A DNA stretch of 64,000 nt, from contig NC_031501.1 in NCBI RefSeq assembly GCF_000237925.1, positions 2,616,505-2,680,504 on the forward strand, read 5' to 3'. Source of the DNA: Schistosoma mansoni (Eukaryota > Platyhelminthes > Trematoda > Strigeidida > Schistosomatidae). This document shows, piece by piece, positions 23,262 to 38,200 of this stretch. Positions within the stretch are counted from its first letter, which is position 1. Every line of letters starts with the position of its first letter. The position numbers and the translations under genes are program-made. The notes beneath the pieces were generated by a model that worked only from the letters and a program-made list of their open reading frames with translations, did no database searches and had not been told where the DNA came from.

Positions 23262-26200
23262 TCTTACTGTTTAACTATTGAGTAATTCGATTGTGTATAT
23301 CTATATTCATCTTATTATAAGCTTCATTTTGACTTATAGACTATTACTGTACGATTTACCATTCCTGAGTTATACCCAGTCTATTAATTCTGTCTCCCGT
23401 ATTCACAGCCACATTTGGCTAGATCTTGTACAAATATTATTTTCTATTTCATGGTGTGATGCGGTCTGTTCGTCTAGTATATAAACCGAGTATGCCTGAA
23501 ATAAATGATTTGCATAGCAGAAGCTGTTATTGCTGTTCTAGACTCAACTGGAAAGGCTAGGCGGACAAAGGGCCAATAAGGACTCTAGGCTGCCATACTG
23601 GTCGAACGTCATTGTTTTGGCACAGTGCTAAGATTGGAAAAGTCGTATTCCGATTAGTGTATAAATTACGTGATAAAACCGGACACAAAATCATAACAAA
23701 TTGGCGACGGGTTTTTAAAATTCATATCATCGATTGTAGTCGTAAAACATTAGTAAGCATATTCAAATAATCAGTATAAATAAATTAAAGTTTATCCAAT
23801 TTGATCAGCCAGGGTTCACGTAGGTTTAATGACTAAATAGTTAAAAAGATAGATAGTGCTCTGGCGCGAGACTGGTAGGTCCTGGGTTCGGATCTCGCGA
23901 GGCGGGATCGTTAATGCGCATCGCCTCTGAGGAGTTCCACAATAGGACGAAACAGCCGTCTAGTACTTCCAAGTTTCAAAGTTGAAATCATGAGTCAGTT
24001 TTCCATGGTGGTCGAGCTTCAAATGACTCATGATCTCAACTATATAAAATTAATAAAATCCCCATTAAACCCTTTTCTGATAAAAAGATAGAGTTTGAAG
24101 CAAAGAAAATTCTGTTCAAATCTCGGATCGGACATCAACTCAATTCATTTACACCCAGCCGACGAGTCCCAACAGAGCCTGAAATGCACATTTTGTATTC
24201 CACCGTTTGCCACTATTCATCCCAGTTTATAAAATGCTTGTCGTGTAATCGCAATAACGAGGCTGTCTGTGCATATTCTAAACGAGGTCGATTCTTCATA
24301 GTCTTAAACATTAATGTGAGTATTTCATCAGTCAATACAAACAGTTTTTTTTATAGTTATATTGTTTGACCGTGGTTAAAAACTCTTTCGCTTACATCAG
24401 TCAAAGAATGGAAATAATAGAAGCAACAAACCAAAGATCCAATGATAAAGAAATGTTGTTAGGTGTAAAGCAGTGTAGTAACAGTAAGATATCTATCTAA
24501 AAAAAACAATAAATATCCCGATACTGGATCCCAATAACGAAAAGAAGGGGTAAGAAAATGTCAACCCTAAAAATAATGCAATACAATTTACTCCACGAAT
24601 TTTCTTTCACGGCTGTGAGGAGTTATCCCTGAGGCTCTACGGTTATACTCCTAAGACGTCAAAATCACTCTTGACTAAGCTTTTTGTTCAGTTACTTTAG
24701 GATGTCTCCTTTTGACGGTATGGACAACCTGTGAGTTACAACTGCTTACGTACTCCTAACACTATTGTAGATCACCTTGTTCATAAACAAACTTCATCCT
24801 AATTACAAAATAAAATTTCTTTTACTTCTACTATCAAACTTTGTCATTCATTTTGGATTCCCTGCACTGAAAACAATAAAAAAATTTGATATCAGAAGGG
24901 GTTTTTTGTGGAGATTTAGTATTTTCATAGTTGAAAGCGTGAGTCTATCGGTTAAGTGCTCTGGCGCCAGACTGGTAGGTCCTGGGTTCGAATCTCGCGA
25001 GTACGGGATCGTGGATACGCATTGCTGAGGAGTCCCATAATAAGACGAAACGGCTGTTCAGTGCTTACAGGTTTTCCATGGTGGTCTAGCTTTAATTGAC
25101 TTACGCTTTCAACTATGAAAATTTAATATGTTTAATACTAGTAAATATGAGAGAAAATAGTAGTATGTTCAGTTATCATAAATTTATAAGAGATATTTAC
25201 TTTAAGAAATGATAATAGAGTCAGTTAAGTAAATTCAAGCAAACATTACAAAAATTAATCCTAGCTTTGCCTTTATAAAATCTTAGCTGTCAGTGAACTA
25301 GAACTTTATAGTTAATAGACGAAAGACTTATTGAAGATTGTTGAATTCTGTAAAATTTATATGACTTAATGACTGAAACTGACTAACCAATCGGAACTAA
25401 AGAAGCATTGGACAGCTGACTTGACTATTTATCAGTGCGCACCTATGACATCATCACAAGGGTCTGAATTCAAGGTCACCAAATCCTACATCGACGGCTT
25501 CGCCTTCAGATAATTGATTTAGCACCCCATGGTATATTTGAAATTACGATATTCTGTCACCATTATTCAATTGGGTTGTTGAGTAAATGAAATATTCTCG
25601 TCTTTAAGTACAGCACTAAGATCTGGCACGTTTTCACTATTGAAAAATTATAATTATTCAATGATAAAATGTTACCAAGTGAACTACCTTTCAGCTGTGT
25701 CACCGCATAGTTTTGATAATATAAGTAGTATATCACATTGCATTTCTAATCCTATAATATCTTCTTCCATAATCTCTTGTGTTTGTTTTAAATATTCTTG
25801 ATATTCTGAATAGATAGTTTGGCAATTATTTTCTTTGGCATAATGTTTTTCAGCTAATATCTGATTATTAAATTTAAACAATTCATCATGGGATCGTTCT
25901 GATTTCACTTTGGAGGATATTGGACAAATTAATGGTATAAGAAATTGAATAAGACCTTGAGAGACAAAATCCTGTTTGGTTTTCAACAAAAAAAAACATA
26001 AAAACGAACGTATATAAAGATCTTGCAAAGAAGTACTTTCCATCGTTTTTTTATGAGAAAAGCACCATAGGAACTTAAATTAGTCAACAAGACAGTGAAT
26101 CTTTAATAAACTGAAATAGTTGATGTATGTCTTATGTTAATCTAATCACTGGCATAGTTCGATAGACAGTAATAGTAGATGTAAGAATAATTTAAATGAA

Positions 26201-29200
26201 ATTAGAGAGAGTCAGACTAAAACTTATCATCAACATATTGAGTGAAAATTTAAGTCATATCTGTGAACTAGGATGAAGAATTCCAAACGCGAATAAAAAA
26301 TTGTCTTAGCTATCTTCTATAATGGAACTCGTCACTATACATCAACTTCATTGATTATGAGAAGGATTTTGACAGTGTGGATAGGAAGATCTTATAAAAA
26401 CTTCTTCAATACTATGCAGTTCCTGAGAAGATTGTCAACATCATACGGAACTCATACGACGGACTGCACTGAAAAAGTCGTGCATGGAGGACAGCTGACT
26501 GATGTATTCCAAATGATCACCTGAGTCAGACAAGGCTGTCTACTCTCCCATTTATTCTTTCTTCTTGAGGTCGACTGGATTATGAATACTTCGACATCTA
26601 ACAGGAAGTACGTAATGCAATAGACATCTCAGAATCAATCAGATGAGTTGGACTTCACAGATGATCTGACCCTCCTATCCCATACACACGAACAAATACA
26701 GACGAAGACAACAAATGTAGCAGTAGCCTCTGCATTAGTAGGTTTCAACATAGACAAAGGAAAAAGCAAGTTTCTGAAATATGACATGGTGAGCACTAAC
26801 TCAATAACACTTGGTGAAGAAGCTCTGAAAGTGGTGGAATCTTTCACGTACTTGGTCAGCTGCATCTTTGATGAAGAAGGAGTATCTGATGCAGACATAA
26901 ATGCAAGGAATGGCAAAGCAATGTCATAATTCCTACAGTTGAAGAACATATGGAACTCAAAACAACCAGCGACTTTGTAATGATTTGCTAAAGGATAGCA
27001 TTTGGTTATGAAAACTAAATAACAATCTCATATTCTTTAGTTTGCATCACCGATTTACTTTAGTTATAAAACCACTGAAAAATAGGAGACACGTTTTAAT
27101 CTTTTATGGGACTCTTCACCAATGATCAACTATGATCCTACCATAGCAGAATTAATCCAGGGCAGTCTTTTCTCACTTTGAGAGCCCAACCGCTAGTCTA
27201 CTGAGTTGGAATCCAGTGATTTGCATTTCTAACCGGTTAATTCTTGATATTACTTGGCCAATATAGAATGCCACTGACGGATAAATTGATATATACAGTA
27301 AGAACTCCCATTATTAGGATAGTAATACTGAAGTTAAATATAATCTAGATTTTACAACTAAGTCCATAAAACTATATTATAATAAAGATCTTGAGAGAAT
27401 TAATATAAGTGACCTTGTGAAATTCAAATCAGTTACTAGCCAATCATAATGTAGATGATAAGAATGACTAGTTCATTGAAAAAGAAATCTAAAAGTACTA
27501 AATTATGTATACTTTTTGTATGATTAAAGAATAGTTACAACAACAGCTCATCTATTGTATCAGTGGTTGCTTTTTTTTTAAGATGTTTCTCTTATCATTT
27601 TCAAAGATTTCAAAAACCAGATATTGTTAATGTTCACTGAATTCATAATAAAATATAACTTATCTTTCATTGAGCTTTTAAATTTGCGCGAAAATCTTTA
27701 AGGCGCTATCTTAATTCTGATTGGTTCACTCAAGATCATCTGTATGGTAAAGATTTACCGTTATTATCAGAAGGGGCTTTTGTTAAGATTTCAGTAATTT
27801 TATAGTTGAAATCATGATTCAATTGAAGCTAGACCGCCATGGGTTCGAACTAGCTACTTAATGACCATAAGTATAACGCCTTTATCAGTAAGTACCAGCC
27901 AGAATAAACAGCCCAATATTTTCGATATCACAGATATACGACTCCACAAAAAACAACAAATAGAGAATGGCTTTAAAAAAATGTTAGGTATACAGTTTAT
28001 ATTCTTAACTGTTTAATTTATATTAATGGATGTGTCGCTCAATTCCGTGGATTGGTTGACGTAAGGCAATAACACCGTTGGATGCTGGCTCAGTGGTTTA
28101 GAGGTGAAGCGCTTGAGCATGAGACCGACAGGTCCTGGGTTTGAATCTCACCAGGTGGGATCGTGGATGCGCACTGCCACTGAGCAGTCCCACAATAGGA
28201 CGAAACGGCCGCCTAGTGCTTCCAGAATTTCCATGGTGGTCTACCTATGAATGACTCATGATTTCAACTATAAAATTTACCGTTAAGACATCAAATATAA
28301 CATTTACTGTAAATAAATAAAAAAATAAATTACCATAATAATACGTTCATCATTCGTTTCAACTAGACTTCTTATTAAACGTAATGAATAGCGTAATTGT
28401 GCACGTTTACTATTTCGACCACCAACACCATGAAAACTATTCCCTTGTCCAAGAAATGGTTCTATTATGAGTATTGATTGTTTTGTATTTTGTTTTTTTG
28501 GAAAAAGAAATAAGATAAAGTAATTTTATGCCAATTAGAGACTGACCAGTTGCAGTCCTAAACACATCGATGGGAAGATCCAAACAAACAATACTAAGTG
28601 AATTCAAACTTCACCCCATCGCACAAGCAAGTGGCTATCAGGACTCAGTGGCCGAGTGGATAACGCGATGGCGTTTGAAGCGAGGGTACTGGGTTCGAGT
28701 CCCAGAGTGAACATCAACTCTGAGATGCAGGTACATCTAGCTGACGAGTCTCAAATAGGACGAAACGCGCGTCCTGGATTCCACTGCTAGCCACTATCCA
28801 TCTCTGCTCACCATAGTTTTAAAATGTTTTACATTTATTTCAATATTATAGGAAAGATAAAATTTAGTGAATTATTATTTTCATAGTTGAATTCATGAGT
28901 CAATTGAAGCTAGACCACCATGGAAAACCTGAAAGCATTGAACGGCCGTTTCGTCCTATTATGGGACTCCTCAGCAGTGAGTGTACACGATCCCGCATGC
29001 ACGACTCGATCTTGCACGCGAACGCCTAACCTCTAGACTACTGAGCTGGCATCTAGGTTTTCCATGGTGGTTTAGCTTCAATTGACTACTATAATATCTA
29101 CGAAACCCCTTTCTTATTATAATCATGTATTTAATATGATATTATTACTTTCTTTCATAATTATTAAGGTTGTTTGATACTCAACCATTTGAATGAATAT

Positions 29201-32200
29201 CAACTTAACTTACCTGGACTTATACACCATTGTAATAAAATAAATAATCTTGATGGAATTCCATAATTTAAACAATCATTTATTAAATATGGAGCTAAAA
29301 TAGCCAATGAATCAAGCATATATAAATGTAATTCTTCTAAATAAGCTTGTGGCCATTTACGTATTAAATCAATTTCTTGTTTACTTTCAGAAGTTTTATT
29401 ACTATTCATGTTCTCTTCATAGTTGTCTAGATCTAATGATTGAACATCTTGATGTGGATTTTCAGATATTTTCTCTACTGTTGATGTTTGGTTCAGATGA
29501 TCATAGTTGTCATGGTTACTGGTGTGTTTTTTTACATCTGATGAATAGGAACTACAATGTTTAAGTGGTAAAGGTGGAGATTTTAAGTCATTTGAATTAT
29601 TATTGACATTGGTATAGTCTATCAAATTGGATGATTCTATTGGACTTGTATTTAGGTCAGATTTGATTTGTTCGGGTTGTTGTTCTTGCTGTTGCTGTGA
29701 GTATGTTTGTATCACTGGACATATCCATTGAAATAAACCTTTAATTAGACCTGATGTAGACATCGTCTAAGATAGACAAAAAAAACAATACTGAAAGTGA
29801 AAAAAGGTTTAATAGTTGGTTATTCTTAATTTAGATCGACTTGAATTGTAATAAAGAGTTGATCAGGAACAACTAGATCGATTCAAAGTTACAGGGTGTA
29901 CTATAACCTCAGAGTGTAATTTGTCGAATGTGGGTCATTATTTGCAATGATGTAAAGATTTTTCGTTATGGTTACCAATACGATTTAGGATTCGGATGAG
30001 GTGTTTTGAGCATTTATGGTTAAGCTTTAAGATCACGATGTGAAGTTAAGGCTTCAGGGATAGAAGTATGATTAATCAATCGAATTTATAATTTGAATGT
30101 GAATATTGGATTTAGGATACATCAAGACTGAACATTAGACTTATTCCTAGTCCTGAAATCTAACCCTGAATTCCGAACCCTCATCTTATCTGTAAACCCA
30201 ATCCTAAATTCTAAAGTCAAAAACCTAAACAATAAATAATTACCCTAATGCCTTAATCTCGATCTTAATTTTATAAATTATACATTCATATTTGCTGTTC
30301 TTTGATTAGCTGAATAGGGTCTCGCTCCTAATTTCCTCGGATCTATACAATAGCCTTAACTTTTATATATGAGTGATAACAGGATCGTAGTAACTTTCAA
30401 ATAAACAAATTTGCTGAAAAACAAAAAGCACGAGACTGTCGCTTTTTTCTAGTGTTGTACTTCTGGCCGATATACAACCATGACTTTACCGTTAGGAATT
30501 GGAAACAGAACCTTCGGTCTCGTGACCAAACTCATTACTTCTGGACTGCTAAACCTCAATTCAATGGTGTACATGTTTAACCACGATCAATCTGGGATGT
30601 TGTGCGATCACTCCTGATTGTTTTTAATGGGTTCTTTCTTCGCGCCCTATACATTTGAAGTCCACAAGTCACGGGTGCTCACTAGAATTTTAAAATTCTC
30701 TCTTCAGATGAGTCACAAGCGATCATATGATAATTATCCACATAGAGATTGTGGTGATTATTGGATGCTGTTAATGTCACCAACAGACCTAAGTTAGAAA
30801 ATCACAGAAAACAAAGGAAGCAGTGGAAAGCTGCTTCATTCCGGTATAAAAACTCTCCTCCGGAAAGTGATTGAGTTCAGAAACGTAAACGGTTCAGTGC
30901 TGACTCAGTTGTTAAAAATTAAGTACTTGGCGTGAGACTCAAAAGTCTCAAGTTTGATTCCTGTTACGTTCATAGATGCAGACTCCTGAAAAGTCCTATC
31001 TTAAAAGATCAAGAACAAAGAGTTGACGAGAGTAGTATGAAATCACTCTAGTTCACTAGGTTCTCATCAGTCGCTTACGATCTATGATACTGTAGTGAAC
31101 AAAACACTAGTTGGGGACAATCGAATGTATTTAAGCAAAAATTACAGACTATCTCAGTAAATTCTGATAACCAAACAATGAACAGTCAATTTGCAAATTA
31201 ACAACCAATTGTTTCAATCTTCTCTGTTTCTTCTCTAATTTCATTGCTCATGCATTTTCCAAACGATTGCGCTTCATTTCAGTTCTTTCCTCATCGGTCT
31301 TCTGCCGAAATACATTCTATGTCTGACCCACACCATATACTACTTATATGGATATAAGTAAAACACACCACACTCGTCCCCCCTTTTAAACATTCGTTCA
31401 TGCGGGGCTTCTGCTCGCCATGCCACTATCTTCTTTCACTGCAGTCTGTGCCAAACTCTCTGTCAGAATGTCGAGTCTGCGGCGCGCTGACCTCCATAGC
31501 TCCGTCGACCTGCCGGGGCACCAACATCCGCATTCACCCGGCACCTGGGACGTTCAACACCCGTACTCCACCGGCCTGCTGAGCCATCTACATCCGACGT
31601 CCGTCCAGCAGCCGCACGTCCCACTGCTCCTCTCCGTCGACAGCACCCGCTACAGCCAACGCCGCCACGCCAGAACACTCCACTCGACGCCACTTCTCTG
31701 CACCAGACTGCCCCAACTAGCACCTCAACTCCAGACCCGCAGCGGCGTCCGCAGAACAGCACCCTTCCTCCTCCTGGTTGGCAGCGACACCAAATGTAGT
31801 GAGCAAAACACCGGTTGGGGACAATCGAATGTATTTGGGCAAACATTACAGACTATCTCAGTAAATTCTGATAACCAAACAATGAACAGTCAATTTGCAA
31901 ATTAACAACCAATTGTTTCAATCTTCTCTGTTTCTTCTCTAATTCCATTGCTCATGCATTTTCCAAACGATTGCGCTTCATTTCAGTTCTTTCCTCATCG
32001 GTCTTCTGCCAAAATACATTCTATGTCTGACCCACACCATATACTACTTATATGGATATAAGTAGACCACACCACAATACTTTGAAATCAGAATTATCAT
32101 AAAGTTAACCTACTTATACTATCATAGCTTGTAAGCAGCCGATGAGAACTTACTTACGCCTGTTAAACCTCGTAGAGGAGCGTAGGACATCAACCAGCAC

Positions 32201-35200
32201 TCTCCATCCAACCTTGTCTTGGACAATCCTTCCCACTGCTTTCCAATTGATATTCAGCCTTTTTATGTCTGCTTCCTATTCCCGATTCAGTATGTTCTTT
32301 CACCTTCCTCATTTCTGTTTTCCCTCAACATTCCAAATTAGAGCCTATGTCGTGATGCAGTTTGGATGATTTCCGTTATGTATGTTCTATCCACTTCCAT
32401 CGTCTTTTAATAATTTCCTCTTCAGATGGAAGTTGATTTGTTCTCTTCCACAGTAGACTGTTTCTGATAGTATCCGGCCAATGTATATTATTATCCTGCA
32501 CAGACAACTGTTTGTAAATACTTGATCCATTTTGATGATGGTTGTAGTAGTTCTCCACATTTCAACTCCGTACAGTAGAACAGACTGTTTTGACGTTCGT
32601 ATTGAAGATTCTGATTTTGATATTGATTGACAGTTGTTTTGAGTTCTATATGTTGTTCAAGTGTGGGAATGATGACCTTGCTTTGCTAATCCTTGCATCT
32701 ACGTCTGCATCAGATCCTCCTTGTTTATCAATGATGCAGCTGCCCAGGTACGTGAAAGATTCCACCACTTCCAGAGCTTCTCCATCAAGTATCACTGAGT
32801 TGGTGTCCTCCGTGTTATATTCCAGAAACTCGCTTTTACCTTTGTGTATGTTGAAACCTACTAATGCATAGGCTACTGCTACACTAGTTGTTTTCATCTG
32901 CATCTGTTGGTGTGTATGGAATAGGAGGGCCATATCATCTGTGAAGTCCAAATCGTTTAATTGGTTCTGAGCTGTCCATTGTATTCTGTGTTTCTGCTCT
33001 TGTTCGACTGTTGTTAAATGCTGTCTTCTTGTTCTTCCTTTCTTCAATCTTGTCAAGGACTTTTATTGAGATCCACTGTTTATGATGATGTTTCTTGCAA
33101 CCCAGAACCTACTGACACGTTGAAGTTAGTTTATTCGTAGTTTTTTGTTTCAGTAGATCTTGTAAGGTTTGAAACCTGTTGTTGAGAGTTATCTTGAATT
33201 CGTTGAGTTTGTTAGTATCTCGAAGGTAGGCTGTATTAAACCCTTGTAATGCTGTTCCCCCGGTTATCTAGTGTTTCTTTAGCTTCAGTTTCATCTTGGC
33301 CACAACCAGGTGGTGATCTGAAGCTATGTCAGCTCCTATCGTGGTTCTCACGTCTTTCATTGTCCTTCGGAATTTCTTGTTGATACAAATATGATCCTTC
33401 TGGTTCTCTGTGGTGTGGTCCAGCGAGATCCATGTAGCTTTGTGTATGCGTTTATGTGGGAATATTGTGCCACCTATAACCAATTCGTTGAATGCATATA
33501 GATTTGCAAATCTCTAGCCATTTTCGTTCCTGTTTTCTAGTCCATGTCATCCCATGATATCTTCATATCCTGTGTTGTCCATTCCGACTTTGAGGTTTAG
33601 ATCTGTCATCAGGGTTGTCAGGTCCTTCCCTGAGCACTTCTCTATGATTGATTGCAGCCTCTCATAAAACTGGTCTTTATCGTCGTAGTTGCTATCATTG
33701 GTGGGTGCATAATATTGGACAAATTTTCCTGATCCCCTCCTACTTTGTTTTGAAGGATGCATTGATTATCCTGGATCCATGAGATTCACATCCTACAAGT
33801 GCATTTTGTGCTTCTCTGGACATCATTAGAGCGACTCCCTGAGTGTGTGGAGCATTTCCTCTTCGTGGCCGGAGTACAGCAGCATCTCTCCCGTCCCTAG
33901 CTTTTGTTGTCTAGCTTGTGTCCAGTGGGTTTCGATGATTCCGAGTACTGCTGATTTGTATCTCCTCATTTCCGTTGCTATTTAACTAGTCTTTCCGGTC
34001 CCCACATTGTCCGAACGTTCCATGTACCTATAAAGAGTGTTACACTGGTTGTTAGAAGGGGCATCGACCTCGTTACTTCCGAAGAATCTCGGTTTTCATC
34101 TTGGGGAGTTATAATTCTTCCTTCAATTCCGAGGGCACAGTTTCTTTTAGCAACGTTGTTTTCTACAGGATGGGGTTACCGACCCCATGCTCAACCCTCC
34201 TCCTTTACTTGGACTTGGGAGCGAAAGTAACTCCAGGAGAGCTACAGGCGGAGTTCACTGAGAATGTGGCGGAAAAAATTAAATTCATACTATTCTATTC
34301 AATTTCTTGATTTTGCTTTGCTTCACATGACAATGAAGGTAACTAATTGTATGGAATCCTATCTTAGACTGCTGAGCCAGCTGTCCTCTGACACTCAAAT
34401 AACTTAAGTTTGTTCATAATACAAAGTATTAAACTTTACTTAACCAGTATAAGTGATTTTATCTATTCAGTAAGAATAAAGAAAATTGACTGGATGTTGC
34501 ATATTCGTCAGCTTGACGGAAATTATTGTACAATTACTTACTAAATATATAAATCATTTTTAAGCAATAAATTAAACAACAAACAATTGTAGTGGCAATC
34601 ATTATAAGCAAGGCAATCCAAGGCGCACGTTTTGTCCTATTTCGGACTCGTCAGCTGGATGTACCTGTATCTCAGAGTTGGTGTTCACTCTGGGATTCGA
34701 ACCCAATACCGTTCGCTTCAGACGCTATCGAGTTATTCACTTAGCTAATAAGTCCTGATGGCCACGCAAAGTACGCACATATGTCAATAAGAGACTGATC
34801 AATTTCATTCCTAAGCATCAATGGAAAGATTCATGTAAACAATATCAAGTGAATTTAATGTAGTGACAATCAGTTAAAATAATTCATAAACTTGATAGAT
34901 ACTTATGGTTTGTGTACAGACGAATAAGTTAGTAAGCATCAGCTCGATGAGAATTATAAGTACATTTAATGGAGAAAAGTATTTATAGTTTTCTTCTAGC
35001 TTTAATTACAACAAATTGCTATTCTATATTTATCACTATGGGGTTGTGGAGACTATTAAGTTTTTGATTGTGATCGTGAATTGACCGACCACCACTCCAC
35101 CTGGAAGCACTGGATAGCCGTTTTTATTCCTAGTGTGGAACTTGTAAGCAATGCGCATTCACGATCACGCACACGGAATTTGAACCCATGACCTATTTTA

Positions 35201-38200
35201 CATTCTGTATTTTCCTATCTATTATAAGAAGAAACCATACATTTGTCTTATTATCAAAAAACGTAATAAATTTATGAAGAAAGACTATTTGAATGAATAT
35301 GTAGGTAACAATGTCAAAATTGGACTTGATAGTTCCAAAATGAATTGAGCATTGGATGGAAAGTTAATAATGAGTAGAATAATTTCATTTCTGACGTTTC
35401 GTAACTTAATGTAAGCCGCTTCTTCAGAGTATATAAATAACCATTTCTTATTTAAACGAATCTTTATAATTCTAAACTTTGACCAAGATATCGAATTTAC
35501 CATATTACTTTTTGGAATCTGTTGATGAACAATTGAAAATCAAACAACATTAGGCAACTGAAGATGGAAAATGATATTGGGAGCCAATCGGAAGTAGCAA
35601 AAGGTTAATCGATGGTAATCAGAAGTGTACTAAAGATCAAGTACATTTCATTGGGGTCGTACTACTGGCTGTACAGGAATGTGACGGCAGTGAGGTATTT
35701 CCTTCAGACAACCAGTATAACAGCGATGCTACCTTCCCACGAGGTAAGGTGAGGTTAGAAAAGGTCGGCCCACGGATTTCCGTCTACGGTGATAAGGTCC
35801 TAATAAGTACGCAGCTAACATAAAAACTAATCACAAAATGGTCGTGTGTGATCAACCTCAAACAATTAACCCTTGTACACTGCAGTTACACTCTCAGGTC
35901 ACTAAAACCACATCTAATTCAATTTCCCTTTCTAGTTACTTCTCTCTGAATGACTGACTAAGTTTTTAATTCGTCTCATGTTTTGTAACTAGATATAAAT
36001 GTTCATGAATTCAATTCATCTGTTGACTTTTATAATGATCATTGGTTAAGAACTCTTCAATCATAATACAACTGAATGTTTCTCAGTATATTTTGTTTTG
36101 TTTTAACTAGTTTATCAGTTGTGAAATTTTATTTATAATTACTAATTAGAACTATGCATAAAGGTATAAAATAAACAACCAACCCTGAATGGTTCATTTA
36201 AAGGAACGGTACTCACATAAATTGCCGCTGGATCATGACATATCTCAATAAGTATTGAAAGAATTAATCGTTTCATATCGAAATTTTCATCATTTGGTAA
36301 TAATTTCAAATTTTTCAATAATGGATTCATACATTTAACTATATTAAAAAAACAAGATTCAAGTAGATGGAACAATTCAGTTGGATTATGTAAGTTATGA
36401 TTAATCCTAAACGAATATACATTAATTTCGATAGTTGAGATCATGAGTCAATTGAAGCTAGATCACCATGGAAAAGCTGGAAGCATTGGACGGCTGTTTC
36501 GTCCTATCACGGGGCTCCTCAGCAGTTCGTATACACGATCCTGTCCCTAGGGATTCAAACCCAGGACCTATCGGTCTCATGAGCGAGTGCTTAACCTATA
36601 GACCACTGAGCTGGTATCCAACGGTGTTAATGTCTAACTTCAACTGATCCACGAAATTGAGAGATACTTCCATTATTATAAATTAAACAGTTAAGAATAT
36701 AAACTGTATACTTAACTTTTTTTAAAGCCATTCTCTAGTGGGTTTTTTCATGTCGTCGTATATCTGTATTATCAAAAATATTGGACTGTTTATTATGACT
36801 AGTACTCACTGGTTAAGGCGTTATACTTATAGTCATTAAGTAGCTGGTTCGAACCCTACCACATTTACTCAAGTTTGGGCATCAAGGTAATATCAGTAGT
36901 TTTCATATATAGAATATGGATCACAGCCAAGTAATTGGATTTGTAATTGACTAGTGCATTAGTCAACAAAGAAAGATTATCTCGATATACTGAAGAATAA
37001 CAATCATTAGTGGTGATAATTAAACTATGAAATTCAATAAGCGACACTTTTCCGCAGTTTAATTTGATTTTTCGTCAGTTTTGCAAAGTGAATACGACAA
37101 TTAGTAAGTCCACTGAAAGCTTACAGTAAAGATAATGTAGAAATACAATCGTACAACTATTTACTAATTAAACCACAACGATATAAATGATGATGATAGA
37201 TCAGAGGAAAAATTTGCATATATATCAATCTGTTTACACATATTTTTTGATTGGGTTCAACTAATAAAAGTCTCCTGATCACTATTGGTTTGATCACTCA
37301 ATGTCTAGTTGATCTTGTGTATATAGGTTTTTCATCGCTGAACTCACGAGGCAATTTCAGTGAGAAAACAATTGAAAACCTGAGACCGTTAAATGACCAT
37401 TTGTTCCTCGTATGGAACTGCAAAACAGTGCGCATCCACAATCCCTCCACGCAGTAGTCAAACTCAAGACCTTTGATTTGCCTGAACGCTTAACCTCCGG
37501 ACCACTAAGCTAGCATTCGATGGTAGTAACTTCTAACATGAATCAACTCATTATAGCGCTCCTAGTGGTTTGTAAGTAAAGAATTCGAGCGAAATGGATG
37601 GTGGTTAGCAGTGCAATACAGGAAACGCGTTTCATCTTACAAGCAAACAATACCAAGTGAACTTAGACTTCATCTCGTTGTACAAGCAGGTAGCTATCAG
37701 AACTCAACAGCTAAGTGAATAACTCAATGGCGTTTAAAGTGAACGGTATTTTGTTCGAGTCCTAGAGTGAACATCAACTCTGAGATGCAGATACATCCAG
37801 CTGAGGATTCCGAAGTAGGACGAGACGTATGTCCTGGATTCTACTACTAATCACCACCCATCTTCGATAGCAATAAATAGTTTATAATTAGAGTTATTTT
37901 AAAAGTATTTTTACCGCCAAAAAGCAAAATAAATCAATAAATAAAACAATTAAACAAACTTACATTCATCAAATGTTAATAAATGTACTAATCTACGTAT
38001 TAAACCAGATTCTATTAAACGTATTTCTTTTAATAAACCATACGTATTAGCATGTTTCACAATTAATAAAATAATTGTTAATATATCATTACGTAAGTGG
38101 CAACATAATTTTGAATGACTTTGTGCTAATAATGTAAAGAATATATCACGAAGTTTCAATAGACATTCCTATTGTATAGAGGAAATTGAAATATATATTA

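Larger units (their letters stand above)
31091..32076 (-). mobile_element. Miniature LTR element (TRIM-like), family C
   Basis: A 986-bp LTR element, treated as a fossil: two 282-bp LTRs (31091-31372 and 31795-32076), a 422-bp interior, and ATAC target duplications at 31087-31090 and 32077-32080. On the minus strand a primer-site-like TTTGGTGTCGCTGCC follows the 5' LTR, and a polypurine tract AAAAGGGGGGACGAG abuts the 3' LTR. The LTRs differ at about ten sites, so it is of moderate age. The interior is strikingly GC-rich and encodes no known retroelement protein, so it is non-autonomous. Solo family-C LTRs lie at 13876, 14723, 39167, 53333, 56668 and 59900. Confidence 0.85.

Noticed and set aside
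28615-28710. tRNA-like segments with A and B boxes (also in every SINE)
   Set aside because: They lack a full cloverleaf with acceptor pairing and recur inside SINEs; they are promoter-type heads, not tRNA genes.
30110-30240. Possible satellite of AACCCT/CCTAA words
   Set aside because: No regular period or conserved unit could be found.
31091-31372. Hammerhead ribozyme inside the family-C LTR, which would make it a retrozyme
   Set aside because: CCGATGAGGAAAGAACTGAAA has some of the core words but lacks an invariant core base and a proper stem II.
31420-31905. 161-codon open frame in GC-rich DNA, and a 127-codon frame on the other strand
   Set aside because: It crosses from the interior into an LTR, has biased Pro/Ser composition and no recognisable domain; GC-rich DNA has few chance stops.
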